A DNA stretch of 64,000 nucleotides from Pseudoduganella dura (GCF_009727155.1 NZ_WNWM01000002.1:3100001-3164000), one strand, 5' to 3'; counted from the stretch's first letter, positions 17,437-28,749 are shown. Made by a program: numbers and translations. The notes: generated from the letters alone by a model not told the origin.

Positions 17437-17448
17437 TCTTATATAAGA
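17437..17448. promoter_or_regulatory. Perfect 12-bp palindrome TCTTATATAAGA upstream of icd
   Basis: This AT-rich perfect dyad stands out in GC-rich DNA about 220 nt before the icd start. I associate similar TCTTATATAAGA words with central-metabolism promoters of Burkholderiales, possibly GntR-family sites, but cannot verify that here. Confidence 0.4.
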
Positions 17449-17667
17449 CTTGATCGAAGGCAGGCCTGCCCGGCTATCGATACCCCGGCCTCCGGTACGA
17501 CGAAACAGCGATCATCCGGACCCCCGGCCCGGGGCGACTGGGTTATGATTTGGCGCTGTCCGTAGCGCCGTCCGGAGGGTCAAGGTGATGAGGATGTTGC
17601 GTTGACGCGAGACCAGGCAGGCGAATTTTCAGTATCAGGAACCCCACGAATTCCGAGGAATAAGCGC

Positions 17668-19902
<2,235 letters not shown>

Positions 19903-19921
19903 TCGCCCTCCGCAGTCGATG

Positions 19922-19956
19922 AAAAGGCCGGTTGCGCGAGCAACCGGCCTTTTTTT
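19922..19956 (+). terminator. Rho-independent terminator of icd
   Basis: A 14-bp stem, AAAAGGCCGGTTGC with GCAACCGGCCTTTT, closes a 4-nt GCGA loop and continues into a run of seven T residues, 20 nt after the icd stop. Confidence 0.92.
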
Positions 19957-19986
19957 GATCCGTCGAAAAGCTGGCGAAAACCGGTC

Positions 19987-20019
19987 TCTGGCACCATTTC
20001 ATTTGGAAATGGTGCCAGA
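19987..20019. repeat. 14-bp perfect inverted repeat between icd and PEP-CTERM gene
   Basis: TCTGGCACCATTTC (19987-20000) pairs with GAAATGGTGCCAGA (20006-20019) over a 5-nt loop. It abuts the stop of the minus-strand gene and could act as its terminator, but the GGTGCCAGACACC ending is also typical of dispersed intergenic palindromes in this group. Confidence 0.6.
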
Positions 20020-20029
20020 CACCCGACCA

Positions 20030-20683
20030 TCACGGCCGCGGGCTGCCGGTCCGTTTGATGGAACGCCGCCGCGCCAGTCCCAGCACGCCCAGCCCGCCCA
20101 CCAGCAGCAGGCCGGATGCCGGTTCGGGCACCGCGCTGACGCCCACCGCGACATCGGTCATGCCCGGCAGGTAGCCGTCGCCCAGCGTGTCGATCCGGAA
20201 CGCCGTGAAGTATTCGCCGGCACCAGTGGCCTGGAAGCCTTCGAACGTCAGGCCGAGCGCACCGTCGGCCAGCGTCACGCCGTTGAACGTGTAGGTGGCC
20301 TGGTTGGTGGCGATCGTGATGTCGACCGGCCCTTCGGTCACCGCCCCGTCGAAGCCGAACAGGTTGTATCCCGCCGCGATCGTGCCGGTCAGTCCCGAAA
20401 AATAATTGTTCGAGATCAGCGTGCGCAGCGTGCCGATCGAATAATCGGTGCCCGCGCCCACGGTGATGTTCAGGTCGGAAGCGTAGGTGACGTCGCCGCG
20501 GGTGAACGGATCGCCCGGCACGTGGAAGCCTGCGCCGAAATCGTCGAAATTGCTGTTGTACGCGATCGAGCCGAGCGCATTGAACGCGCCCCGGTCGCCG
20601 ACCAGGACGACATCGGCAGACGCCGTGGTGCCGGCGGCGGCCAGCAGCGCGGCCGCGGCCAGTTGAACGAATCTGGTATTCAT
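20030..20683 (-). CDS. PEP-CTERM sorting domain-containing exported protein
   Basis: A 217-residue protein with a signal peptide (MNTRFVQLAAAALLAAAGTTASA), a beta-rich middle with no recognised catalytic motif, and a C-terminal VPEPASGLLLVGGLGVLGLARRR. That tail, PEP then a hydrophobic helix then arginines, is the PEP-CTERM signal processed by exosortase/EpsH in exopolysaccharide-forming Gram-negatives. The exosortase itself is not in the window. The middle resembles the GAFNALGS-type domain seen in other PEP-CTERM proteins. Function unknown, probably surface-associated. It starts 24 nt downstream of the arabinanase-like gene stop and may be co-transcribed with it. Confidence 0.8.
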   Translation of the reverse strand: MNTRFVQLAAAALLAAAGTTASADVVLVGDRGAFNALGSIAYNSNFDDFGAGFHVPGDPFTRGDVTYASDLNITVGAGTDYSIGTLRTLISNNYFSGLTGTIAAGYNLFGFDGAVTEGPVDITIATNQATYTFNGVTLADGALGLTFEGFQATGAGEYFTAFRIDTLGDGYLPGMTDVAVGVSAVPEPASGLLLVGGLGVLGLARRRSIKRTGSPRP

Positions 20684-20707
20684 GGGGTCATTCCTTTTTC
20701 GATGGGA

Positions 20708-22123
20708 TTACTGCCGTACCAGCGACCACTGCTGGCTGGCGCCGCCGTGCAGCGGGTATTGCAGAACGGCGGCGTTGTTCGCCGTGCTGCCGCCGCTCAC
20801 TTCGGCCACCAGGCCGTTGAGCTTGTTCTTGATCGTGTAGTTGCCGGAAGCGGCATCGGCGAACTGCCACTTCTGGCCGTCGCCGCCCCAGTAGGACCAC
20901 TGCGCCACTTTCGCGCCCGGCGACATCGACACTTCCCAGTCGTCCATGCCCAGCAGGCTGTTCTCGTTGATCACGCTGTAGTCGCCGTTGCCGTGGCCGA
21001 TGACGTACCAGTACTGGTTCTTCAGCGCGCCGAACGTCTTCTGCTGCACCATCGCGCCCGGCTGGGTCGCGCGCAGCATCGCCGTATCGGCCACCGTCAG
21101 CGCCTTGCCGCTGTTCTGGTTGAGGATCGCGTAACGCCCATCGCTGACGCCGTCGCAGTCGTCCGTGAAGCTGTCGAAATCGCGCGTGAGCACCGGCCAG
21201 TCGATGTCGGTGCCGCGTGTCGCATAGGTCATCTTCATGATCTGCAGCTTCGCATTGCCGTTGTCGGCCGTGTCGTAGTAGTGAGTCGACACGAAGTTGC
21301 AGCCGTTCTGCTTCAGCACGCCCACGTGGCCGGGGCCCTTGTGCCGGCCGTCGATGTTCGCCAGGATGGTGCGCGGTTCCGAGTAAGGGCCGTCCACGCT
21401 GGTGGCGCGCTGCACCTCGACGTAGTACGTGCTGTTGCTGCCCTGGCAGCACGCGCCACGGTTCGCGAACAGGTAGTAGTAATCTCCGTTGCGGGTGATG
21501 TAGGGTGCCTCGATATCGCGCCGTGCATTGGTGCCGCCGGCGATCTTGGTCACGTAGCTGGCCAGCTTGCCCGTGGCCTGGTCGATCTCGCCCACGCCGA
21601 GGCCGCCGAAGAACGAACCGAAACTCATGTAGACGCGGCCGTCGTGGTCGCGGAACAGGGCCGGATCGATCGCGTTGATTTCGGTGTTGCCCTTGTTATA
21701 GGACTGCACCACCACGCCCAGGTCGGTCCAGACCGGGTTCTTCAGCGACAGGCTGCGCGCCACGCCGATCGCCGAGTTGGTGGTACCCCACTGGGACACC
21801 GAGTAATAGATGTAGTAGGCGCCGTTCATCTGGATCACGTCCGGCGCCCAGTACGACGAACCGTTGGCCTTGAAGTTGGGGATCTTCTTTTCCACCCAGG
21901 CCGGATTGGTCGCGAACACCGGGGCCGGTCCGCCCTGCCACGTCTTCAGGTCGGTCGACGTGGAATACCAGATGCCGGTACCGGTGGTGAAGTTGAAGTA
22001 CGTATCGCCATCCTTCGTGATCGTGCCGGGATCGTGCGCATTCTGCAGCCCGGCGAGCTCGATGGCCCCGCTCGAGGCGGCGCCGCACGCCAGCATTAAA
22101 CCTGCGATGATTTTCTTGAACAT
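20708..22123 (-). CDS. GH43 arabinan endo-1,5-alpha-L-arabinosidase-like enzyme with C-terminal ricin-type lectin domain
   Basis: A 471-residue secreted glycosidase; the signal peptide is MFKKIIAGLMLACGAASSGA. The five-bladed propeller shows the three acidic residues expected in GH43: Asp in QNAHDPGTI, Asp in NAIDPALF and Glu in RRDIEAPYI. The segment ANRGACCQGSNSTYYV fits arabinanases. From about residue 330 a beta-trefoil (ricin-B/CBM13-like) domain follows, with QNSGKAL and QYWYVIG/QKWQF repeats. It should cut plant arabinan outside the cytoplasm. ATG 22123 follows CGGAGACTGACA; an earlier in-frame start would place poly-Thr ahead of the signal peptide and is rejected. Confidence 0.85.
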   Translation of the reverse strand: MFKKIIAGLMLACGAASSGAIELAGLQNAHDPGTITKDGDTYFNFTTGTGIWYSTSTDLKTWQGGPAPVFATNPAWVEKKIPNFKANGSSYWAPDVIQMNGAYYIYYSVSQWGTTNSAIGVARSLSLKNPVWTDLGVVVQSYNKGNTEINAIDPALFRDHDGRVYMSFGSFFGGLGVGEIDQATGKLASYVTKIAGGTNARRDIEAPYITRNGDYYYLFANRGACCQGSNSTYYVEVQRATSVDGPYSEPRTILANIDGRHKGPGHVGVLKQNGCNFVSTHYYDTADNGNAKLQIMKMTYATRGTDIDWPVLTRDFDSFTDDCDGVSDGRYAILNQNSGKALTVADTAMLRATQPGAMVQQKTFGALKNQYWYVIGHGNGDYSVINENSLLGMDDWEVSMSPGAKVAQWSYWGGDGQKWQFADAASGNYTIKNKLNGLVAEVSGGSTANNAAVLQYPLHGGASQQWSLVRQ

Positions 22124-22137
22124 TGTCAGTCTCCGTG

Positions 22138-22155
22138 TTGTTGTTGTTGTTGTTG
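22138..22155 (-). repeat. (CAA)6 trinucleotide repeat in the leader of the arabinanase gene
   Basis: Six perfect TTG triplets on the + strand read as CAA on the transcript of the minus-strand gene, about 15 to 32 nt upstream of its start and just before the ribosome site. Such a tract is unstructured and prone to slippage in units of three. Confidence 0.8.
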
Positions 22156-22645
22156 CCAGGTGAATCAATGAAGCGTGCCGCGCGGGGCAGTGGCCGGCAT
22201 GGCGTGACGGCTGTCGTGGAACCGCTCATCGCAGTGCGACGGGCGTGCGAATGCCATCTCCGCCGTCATGAAGTCGGCCGGATTGCATTGTCGAATTCAG
22301 GTGCCTGGAGGCCAGGCGGGGGCATTCAGACCAGTCCGACGACCGGATGCTGCGGAACTATCGGGACGGGAAGCAGGATGGGAAGCAGGAACGCGCGGCG
22401 GGAACGCGATGGGCGATGCGATGCATGGGAGTCTCCGGATGTTTTATTGTGTCGGCTGCCATGTGCGGCGCCTTGTTGAAAACATCGTACCCAGATCGAT
22501 ATCGGTGCACCAATGATAAATTTGTAAGTTGCGATATTCGTTTGGATATCCCTGGTACCACGCATCATCGCGCTGGTTAACCCCATCCAATCGGCGCTAC
22601 ACTGGTGGTCCGATCAATTCCTGAAACCGCAAAGGTATCGACGAC
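22156..22645. other. Intergenic region between arabinanase and acylphosphatase genes
   Basis: About 490 nt without a supported gene. The segment 22480-22560 is noticeably AT-richer (GATAAATTTGTAAGTTGCG) and probably holds the promoter for the divergent arabinanase gene. A minus-strand ATG at about 22430 has a good GGAG site but opens only a 22-codon frame; I do not call it as a gene. GGGAAGCAGGA is repeated twice near 22368-22392. Confidence 0.4.
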
Positions 22646-22924
22646 ATGGCAACCCGGCTGATCATCGAAGGAACCGTCCAGGGCGTCGGCTTTCGCCAGG
22701 CGCTGAAGGCCGAGGCGAATGCCCTGGGGCTCGCCGGCTGGGTGTGCAACCGGCGCGATGGCACGGTGGAGGCATGCTTGCGGGGCGCGCAGGACGATGT
22801 GGAAGCCCTGGTGGCGTGGTCGCGGCACGGCCCGCCCGGCGCGCGCGTCACCGGCGTCACGCGCTTTGACGCGGACGATACGGAAATCGGCGGCAGCGGA
22901 TTCCATATCGCCGGCACCCGCTAG
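22646..22924 (+). CDS. acyP: Acylphosphatase
   Basis: A 92-residue protein of the usual family size that hydrolyses carboxyl-phosphate bonds. The N-terminal loop VQGVGFR (residues 11-17) contains the phosphate-binding arginine. The catalytic asparagine is in GLAGWVCNRRDGTVE (N-R-R-D-G-T-V-E, the normal family block). The C-terminus FHIAGTR closes the ferredoxin-like fold. It is cytoplasmic and monocistronic, lying convergent with the metal-efflux operon on its right. Confidence 0.92.
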   Translation: MATRLIIEGTVQGVGFRQALKAEANALGLAGWVCNRRDGTVEACLRGAQDDVEALVAWSRHGPPGARVTGVTRFDADDTEIGGSGFHIAGTR

Positions 22925-22942
22925 GCTGCAGCGCTCTCCAGT

Positions 22943-22997
22943 CCGTGTCCACTTCGGTGCCTGACCCCGGGGTGGACACGGGCTGAACACGGGCTGA
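22943..22997. repeat. Palindrome plus 11-bp direct repeat between convergent acyP and czcA-like genes
   Basis: CCGTGTCCAC (22943-22952) and GTGGACACGG (22972-22981) form a 10-bp stem around GGTGCCTGACCCC. Overlapping its right arm, ACACGGGCTGA is repeated in tandem at 22976 and 22987. The stem could serve as a bidirectional terminator, though no T-run follows. Confidence 0.5.
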
Positions 22998-23022
22998 ACA
23001 GTAAGCCGCTTGTTTCATCTCA

Positions 23023-26000
23023 TCATTTCATCGCCTTGCGGTTCATCCACAGGTACAGCGCCGGCAGGATCAGCAGCGTCAGCGCCGTGGAGGACAGGAT
23101 GCCGCCGATCACCACCGTGGCCAGCGGCCGCTGCACCTCGGCGCCCGTGCTGGTGGCCAGCGCCATCGGCAGGAAGCCCAGCGAGGCCACGAGCGCCGTC
23201 ATCAGCACCGCCCGCAGCCGGCCCTGCGCGCCATCGCGCATCGCCTGTTCGGGCGGATAGCCCTGCTCGCGCAGCGAGCGCACGAACGACAGCATCACCA
23301 GCCCGTTCAGCACCGCCACGCCGGACAGCGCGATGAAGCCGATCGCCGCCGAGATCGACAGCGGCATGCCGCGCAGCCACAGCGCCAGCACGCCGCCGGT
23401 CATCGCGAATGGAATGCCGGTGAACACGAGCAGGCCGTCGCGCAGGCTGTTGAACATCAGGTACAGCAGCGCGAAGACGATGGCCAGCGCCAGCGGCACC
23501 ACGATGGCCAGCCGCTGCGAGGCCTTTTCCAGGTTCTCGAACTGGCCGCCCAGGGTCAGCCAGGTGCCCGCCGGCAGTTTCACTTCCTTCAGCCCGCCCT
23601 TCAGGTCCGCCACGAACGAACCGAGGTCGCGCCCGCGCACGTTGGCCGTGACGACCACGCGCCGCTTGCCGTTCTCGCGGCTGACCTGGCTGGCTTCGGG
23701 CACGAACGTCAGCGTGGCGATTTCCGACAGCGGAATGCTCGATGAACGGCCATTGCCCGTGGACGAGGCGGCCGGCAGCGCGATCGGCAACTGCCGCAGC
23801 GTGTCCACGTCGTTGCGCAGTCCCTCCGGCAGGCGCACGGTGATGGCGAACCTGCGGTCGCCTTCGAACACCAGGCCCACGTCGCGCCCGCCCACCAGCG
23901 TGCCGAACGCTTCCTGCACGTCCGCCACGTTCAGGCCATAGCGCGCCGCCTTGATGCGGTCCACCTGCAGGGTCAGCGCCGGCAGGCCCTCGGTCTGCTC
24001 GATCTTTACTTCCGCCGCGCCGGGCAGCTTCTGCAGGCGCCGGGCCACCAGCTGCGCGGCGGCCTGCATCGTTTCCGGATCGTCGCCGAACACCTTCACG
24101 GCGACGTCGCTGCGCACGCCCGAAATGAGCTCGTTGAAGCGCAGCTGGATCGGCTGCGAGAACTCGTAGTTGTTGCCGGGAACGCGGTTGGCCGCCTGCG
24201 TGATGGCTTCCACCAACTCGGCGTGCGACTTGCGCGGCTTCGGCCAGTCCCGTTCCGGCCGCAGCATGATGTAGCTGTCCGCCGCGTTCGGCGGCATCGG
24301 GTCGGTCGCCACTTCGGAGGTGCCGATGCGGGCGAACATGCGTTCGATCTCCGGGAATTGCTGCAGCAGCGCGCGTTCCAGCCGCTGCTGCATCTGTACC
24401 GACTGCTGCAGGCTGGTGCCGGGTATGCGCATCGTCAGCACGGCCAGGTCGCCCTCGTTCAGGTTCGGCGCGAACTCGGTGCCGAGCCGCGTCGCCAGCA
24501 CGCCGGAGAGCAGCACGGCCAGCGCGGCGAACGTCAGCGCCACCGGCCGGTTGCGCAGTACCCAGTCGAGCGCCGGCGCATACAGGTCGCGCGCCCCGCG
24601 CATGATGCGGCTGTCGTGCTCGGCCACCGGCTTCGTGACGAACAGCGCCACCGCGGCCGGCACGAACGTCACCGACAGGACCATCGCCGCCACCAGCGCC
24701 ATCACCACCGTGACCGCCATCGGGTGGAACATGCGCCCCTCGATGCCCGACAGCGCGAAGATCGGCAGGTACACCGTCATGATGATCAGCTGGCCGAACA
24801 GCAGTGGCCGGCGCGCTTCCGCGGCGGCGGCGGCCACTTCGGCGAAGCGTTCCTCGCGCGTCAGCGCCCTGCCCGCCGCAGCCTGCGCATGGGCGAGCCG
24901 GCGGATGCAGTTCTCCACGATCACCACGGCGCCGTCGATGATGATGCCGAAATCCAGCGCGCCCAGGCTCATCAGGTTGGCGCTGACGCCCGCCTGCACC
25001 ATGCCGGTAAACACCATCAGCATCGTCAGCGGGATCACCAGCGCGGTGATCAGCGCGGCGCGCAAATTACCGAGGAAAAAGAACAGGATCGCGATCACCA
25101 GCAACGCGCCTTCGGCCAGGTTGTCGCGCACCGTGTCGATCGCCTTGTTGACGAGCACCGAGCGGTCGTAGACGGGCAAGGCCTGCACGCCGGCCGGCAG
25201 CGAGCGGTTGATGTCTTCCAGCCGGTGGCGCGCGGCATCGGCCACGCTGCGGCTGTTCTGGCCGATCAGCATGAACACGGCGCCCAGCACCACCTCGCGG
25301 CCATTCTCGGTGGCCGCGCCGGTGCGCAGTTCGCGGCCCAGCTCCACGTCCGCCACGTCGCGCACGCGGATCGGCGCGCCCTGCACCACGTCGAGCACGA
25401 TGTTGCGGATTTCTTCCAGCGTGCGCAGCTGGCCCGGCGTGCGCACCACGAACTGCTCGCCGCCCCGCTCGATGTAGCCGGCTCCGGCATTGCCGTTGTT
25501 GCGGTCGAGCGCCGTGACCAGTTGCGCGAGACCGAGGCCATGCGCGGCCAGCCGGTCCATGTCCGGCGCCACCTGGAATTCCTTCTCGTAGCCGCCGATC
25601 GTGTTGATCTCGGTAACGCCGGCCACGCCGCGCAATTGCGGCGCCACCACCCAGTCCTGGATCTCGCGCAGGTCGGTCGGGGTGTACGGCGTGCCGTCCG
25701 GCTTGCGGGCGCCCTCCTTCGCCTCGACCGTCCAGTAGAAGATTTCACCGAGCCCGGTGGCGATCGGTCCCAGCGAAGGTTCCATGCCCGGCGGCAGTTG
25801 CGACCGGGCCTGCTGCAGCCGCTCGCCCACGAGCTGGCGGGCGAAGTAGATATCGGTGCCGTCGCGGAACACGACCGTCACCTGCGACAGGCCGTATTTC
25901 GACAGCGAACGTGTCTGCTCCAGCCCTGGCAGGCCGTTCATCAAGGTCTCGATCGGGAACGTGATGCGCTGCTCGACCTCCACCGGCGAATAGCCCGGCG

Positions 26001-26157
26001 CCGGCACGTTGACCTGCACCTGCACGTTGGTGATGTCCGGCACCGCGTCGATCGGCAGCATCCGGTAGCTGTGGACGCCGAGGGCGGCCAGGCACAGCAC
26101 CGCAAACACGACGAGCCAGCGCCGCGCGATGACCGCGGCAATCAGTTTCTGGTACAT
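23023..26157 (-). CDS. czcA: Heavy-metal efflux RND permease (CzcA/CnrA family)
   Basis: A 1044-residue inner-membrane proton/metal antiporter and the pump of a tripartite CBA complex. It has twelve transmembrane segments in two halves with large periplasmic domains. The transmembrane-4 signature DFGIIIDGAVVIVEN carries the proton-relay D, D and E of the Zn/Co/Cd/Ni group of HME-RND pumps; the CusA (Cu/Ag) group lacks the DFG. The N-terminus MYQKLIAAVIARRWLVV is typical of the family. It begins 9 nt after the adaptor gene stop. Which divalent metal it exports cannot be decided from sequence alone. Confidence 0.88.
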   Translation of the reverse strand: MYQKLIAAVIARRWLVVFAVLCLAALGVHSYRMLPIDAVPDITNVQVQVNVPAPGYSPVEVEQRITFPIETLMNGLPGLEQTRSLSKYGLSQVTVVFRDGTDIYFARQLVGERLQQARSQLPPGMEPSLGPIATGLGEIFYWTVEAKEGARKPDGTPYTPTDLREIQDWVVAPQLRGVAGVTEINTIGGYEKEFQVAPDMDRLAAHGLGLAQLVTALDRNNGNAGAGYIERGGEQFVVRTPGQLRTLEEIRNIVLDVVQGAPIRVRDVADVELGRELRTGAATENGREVVLGAVFMLIGQNSRSVADAARHRLEDINRSLPAGVQALPVYDRSVLVNKAIDTVRDNLAEGALLVIAILFFFLGNLRAALITALVIPLTMLMVFTGMVQAGVSANLMSLGALDFGIIIDGAVVIVENCIRRLAHAQAAAGRALTREERFAEVAAAAAEARRPLLFGQLIIMTVYLPIFALSGIEGRMFHPMAVTVVMALVAAMVLSVTFVPAAVALFVTKPVAEHDSRIMRGARDLYAPALDWVLRNRPVALTFAALAVLLSGVLATRLGTEFAPNLNEGDLAVLTMRIPGTSLQQSVQMQQRLERALLQQFPEIERMFARIGTSEVATDPMPPNAADSYIMLRPERDWPKPRKSHAELVEAITQAANRVPGNNYEFSQPIQLRFNELISGVRSDVAVKVFGDDPETMQAAAQLVARRLQKLPGAAEVKIEQTEGLPALTLQVDRIKAARYGLNVADVQEAFGTLVGGRDVGLVFEGDRRFAITVRLPEGLRNDVDTLRQLPIALPAASSTGNGRSSSIPLSEIATLTFVPEASQVSRENGKRRVVVTANVRGRDLGSFVADLKGGLKEVKLPAGTWLTLGGQFENLEKASQRLAIVVPLALAIVFALLYLMFNSLRDGLLVFTGIPFAMTGGVLALWLRGMPLSISAAIGFIALSGVAVLNGLVMLSFVRSLREQGYPPEQAMRDGAQGRLRAVLMTALVASLGFLPMALATSTGAEVQRPLATVVIGGILSSTALTLLILPALYLWMNRKAMK

Positions 26158-26166
26158 GGCGGCCCC

Positions 26167-27450
26167 TTAGTGATCGTGCTCGGCTTCGGACTTGCCGAGA
26201 TCGGCCTTCAGCAGGTAGCTGCCTGACGCGGCATAGCGGCTGCCGGCGGCGAGACCCTTGACGATCTCGGTACGCCGCCCGTCGGACCGCCCGGTGACGA
26301 CGGTACGCGCCTCGAAGCCGCCCGGCGTGCGCACGAATACCACGCTGCGCTCGTGGATCGTCTGCACCGCGTCGAAGGCCACGGTCACGGCCGCATCGCC
26401 CTGCCGGCCCATCAGGTCGACGGTGGCCAGCATGCCGGGCCGCAGCCGCATGCCGGGGTTCGGCAGCACGATGCGGGCCGTGGCCATGCGCGTGGTCTCG
26501 CCCAGCACCGGGCCGACGAACGATACGGTGCCGCGCACGGCTTCGGCCAGCGCGGTCGCCGTCACCGTGGCCGGCATGCCGGCTTCCACCTGCGCCAGGC
26601 TGCCCGACGGCACCGCAGCTTCGATCCATACGCGGCCCAGGTCGGCGATGGTCAGCAGCGGCTGGGTGCCATCGGACGCCATGCCCGCAACGGCGGGCCG
26701 TTCGATCACCACGCCGGCCAGCGGCGCATGGAGGATGACGGCGGCGCCGCCCGACGCCGCGATGCCCAGCGCGGCCAGGCGCTGGCGTGCGGCATCGGCC
26801 TGCACCTGCGCCTCGCCGAACGCGGCCTGGGCGATATCGAGGTCCTGCCGGGCCGAGATGCGCTCGTCCCACAGCCTGCGCTCGCGTTCCACCACCGTGC
26901 GGGCCAGCTGCAGCCGCTGCGCCGCGGCGGCGGCATCGGCGCGCCACTGCGCCACTTCCGCGATCTGCAGCGTGACCAGGCCCTGGCCCTTGCGCACCAC
27001 GCTGCCCGGCGACACCAGCACCGACTGCACCATGCCGCGTGCCGGTGCAGCGACGGCGACGGTGCGTTCCGCATCGGCGCGCACCTGCGCGGGCAGGTGC
27101 AGCGTTTCGCGCAGGCTGGCCGGCTGCGCGGCGTCGATGCCGATGCCGTTGGCCTTGATCTGCGCTTCGGTCATCGCGATCGCATCGGTGGCCGCGGCCG
27201 CCGGGGCGGATTCGGCGTGGCGGTCGTCGTGGCCGTGCGAATCCTCGTGCTCCTTGTGGCCGGCCGCCGCCTCGCCGCTGCCGTGCCCGTGCTCTTTTCC
27301 GGTCTCCTTCCCGGTGCCGTGCTCCTGTTCGTGCGCGTGCCCGTTTTCCTCGTGTTCGGTGCCGGCGGGCTGCCGCAACAGCATCAGCGCGGCCAGCATT
27401 GCGGCCACCACGCACATCAGCGCGATCGCCAGTTTCTGTTTTCTCGTCAT
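26167..27450 (-). CDS. czcB: RND efflux periplasmic adaptor with His-rich N-terminus (CzcB-like)
   Basis: A 427-residue membrane-fusion protein. An N-terminal signal anchor (MTRKQKLAIALMCVVAAMLAALML) precedes a histidine- and glutamate-rich stretch at about residues 32-75, with HEEN, HAHEQEH, EHGHGS and HDDRH clusters, likely to bind divalent metal in the periplasm. A barrel-sandwich hybrid and helical hairpin (about 110-260) follow, then beta-barrel domains. ATG 27450 follows GAAGAGAACGAG. It links the CzcA-like pump to the outer-membrane channel. The His-rich tract supports Zn/Co/Cd/Ni, but is not proof. Confidence 0.86.
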   Translation of the reverse strand: MTRKQKLAIALMCVVAAMLAALMLLRQPAGTEHEENGHAHEQEHGTGKETGKEHGHGSGEAAAGHKEHEDSHGHDDRHAESAPAAAATDAIAMTEAQIKANGIGIDAAQPASLRETLHLPAQVRADAERTVAVAAPARGMVQSVLVSPGSVVRKGQGLVTLQIAEVAQWRADAAAAAQRLQLARTVVERERRLWDERISARQDLDIAQAAFGEAQVQADAARQRLAALGIAASGGAAVILHAPLAGVVIERPAVAGMASDGTQPLLTIADLGRVWIEAAVPSGSLAQVEAGMPATVTATALAEAVRGTVSFVGPVLGETTRMATARIVLPNPGMRLRPGMLATVDLMGRQGDAAVTVAFDAVQTIHERSVVFVRTPGGFEARTVVTGRSDGRRTEIVKGLAAGSRYAASGSYLLKADLGKSEAEHDH

Positions 27451-27460
27451 CTCGTTCTCT

Positions 27461-28702
27461 TCAATCGGGTTGTGCGGGGCCGGCCAGGCGCTCGATCGCG
27501 GCGTGGGCACGCCATGCGTCGAGCATTGCCTGCCACTGGCGGGAACGGGCCTGGAACAGCGTGCGCTGGGCATCGAGCACGTCGAGGAAGGTGAACTTGC
27601 CGTATTCGAATCCCTTCAGGCTCAGCTCGTGGACCGAGCGTGCTTCGGGCACCACGTCGTGCTCCAGCAGCAGGGCTTCGCCGCGGGCCTGGCCGAAGCG
27701 CAGGCGGGCGGCCGCGAGGTCGGTCCGCGCCGCCAGTTCGGCCGCTTCCAGTTCCGCCCTGGCGCCGTCCGAGCGGGCCATGGCGGCGGCCAGGTTGCCT
27801 CCGTTGCGGTCGAACAGCGGCAACGGGATCGCCAGCCCGACCACCGCCTGGCGGTGCGCCAGCTGGTCGTCGCGCTGGCTGCCGATGGTGAGCGTGACGT
27901 CCGGCACGCGGGCCGCGCGCTCGGCATCGGCCTGCGCATTGCGCAACGCAAGCTGCTGGCGTGCACGGCGCACGGAGAGCGCCCCGGCCGCGCGTTGCAG
28001 CAGCGCCGGCAGCGGTTCCACGGCCGGCAGCGTGGCGACGGCGCCGCCGGCCAGTTCGCGTGCTTCGAGCGATTCGCCGGTCAGTGCGCCGAGGGCGTTG
28101 CGGGCGATCGCCAGGTCGGCCGCGGCGCGTTCGAGTTCGACGCGGGCATCGGCCTGTGCCACCCGCGCCTTGCTCGCTTCCACCGGCGAGACCTTGCCGG
28201 CCGCTACCCGGCCGGCAACCGCTTCCAGGCTCTTGCCGGAAAGTTCCAGCGTGGCCTGCGCGAGCTGCCGGCGCTCCTGCGCGATCAGCGTGGTGTAGAA
28301 CGCATCGATGACATCGGCACGCAGCGCCTGCCGCCGCAGCGCGTGGTCGCTGCGGGCGAGATCGAGCGCGCCCTGCGCCACCGCCACGCGGGCTTGCCGC
28401 TTGCCGCCCAGTTCGAGGGGTTGATTGACCTGCACGGTGGTGGTCCGGGTGCCGGCGCGGTGGCCTTCGCGCAGGTAGGCCAGTTCGGGATTGGGCAGGC
28501 GGCCGGCCTGCTCGACGGCGGCGGCGCCGGCGCTGGCTTCGTGCGCGGCGGCACGCAGGGCGGGATGACGCTCGACGGCCAGCGCGATGGCGGCCGGCAG
28601 GTCGAGCGGAATGGCCGTGGCCGGCTCGGCGCCCGCGGCGATGCCGCAGGCGAGTGCCAGTACCACGGCCGGGACGAATCGTCGTCCGGGCGGGATGAAC
28701 AT
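27461..28702 (-). CDS. czcC: TolC-family outer-membrane efflux protein (CzcC-like)
   Basis: A 413-residue outer-membrane factor. The signal peptide ends near residue 26 (ACGIAAGAEP). Two copies of the TolC-type helical repeat are visible, starting at LPAAIALAVERHPALRAA and again in the second half, with alanine-rich coiled-coil helices and the VNQPLELGGKRQAR block typical of CzcC/CusC. ATG 28702 follows TCAGGAGCACCC, a strong site, and gives the signal peptide; a longer in-frame start at 28792 does not. It is first of the C-B-A order after the czcI-like gene. Confidence 0.86.
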   Translation of the reverse strand: MFIPPGRRFVPAVVLALACGIAAGAEPATAIPLDLPAAIALAVERHPALRAAAHEASAGAAAVEQAGRLPNPELAYLREGHRAGTRTTTVQVNQPLELGGKRQARVAVAQGALDLARSDHALRRQALRADVIDAFYTTLIAQERRQLAQATLELSGKSLEAVAGRVAAGKVSPVEASKARVAQADARVELERAAADLAIARNALGALTGESLEARELAGGAVATLPAVEPLPALLQRAAGALSVRRARQQLALRNAQADAERAARVPDVTLTIGSQRDDQLAHRQAVVGLAIPLPLFDRNGGNLAAAMARSDGARAELEAAELAARTDLAAARLRFGQARGEALLLEHDVVPEARSVHELSLKGFEYGKFTFLDVLDAQRTLFQARSRQWQAMLDAWRAHAAIERLAGPAQPD

Positions 28703-28749
28703 GGGTGCTCCTGATGGATGGATCTGATCAGGCGAGCCGAATGAAATGG

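Noticed and set aside
19919..22099. A 726-codon + strand frame opposite the PEP-CTERM and arabinanase genes
   Set aside because: It crosses a terminator, a palindrome and two clearly coding minus-strand genes. Composition is His/Arg/Val-rich as expected from antisense reading.
22363..22435. Small minus-strand frame with a GGAG site (22 codons)
   Set aside because: It is too short, with Arg/Pro/Cys-rich composition and no similarity. The good ribosome site is possible by chance in a purine-rich tract.
23023..26157. CusA-type copper/silver pump
   Set aside because: The transmembrane-4 motif is DFGIIIDGAVVIVEN, the divalent-cation pattern. No methionine-rich features or cusF-like gene was seen.
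24223..28714. Very long + strand frames (667 and 818 codons) across the czc-like operon
   Set aside because: They are antisense to three proteins with full RND, adaptor and TolC motifs and have no recognisable domain.
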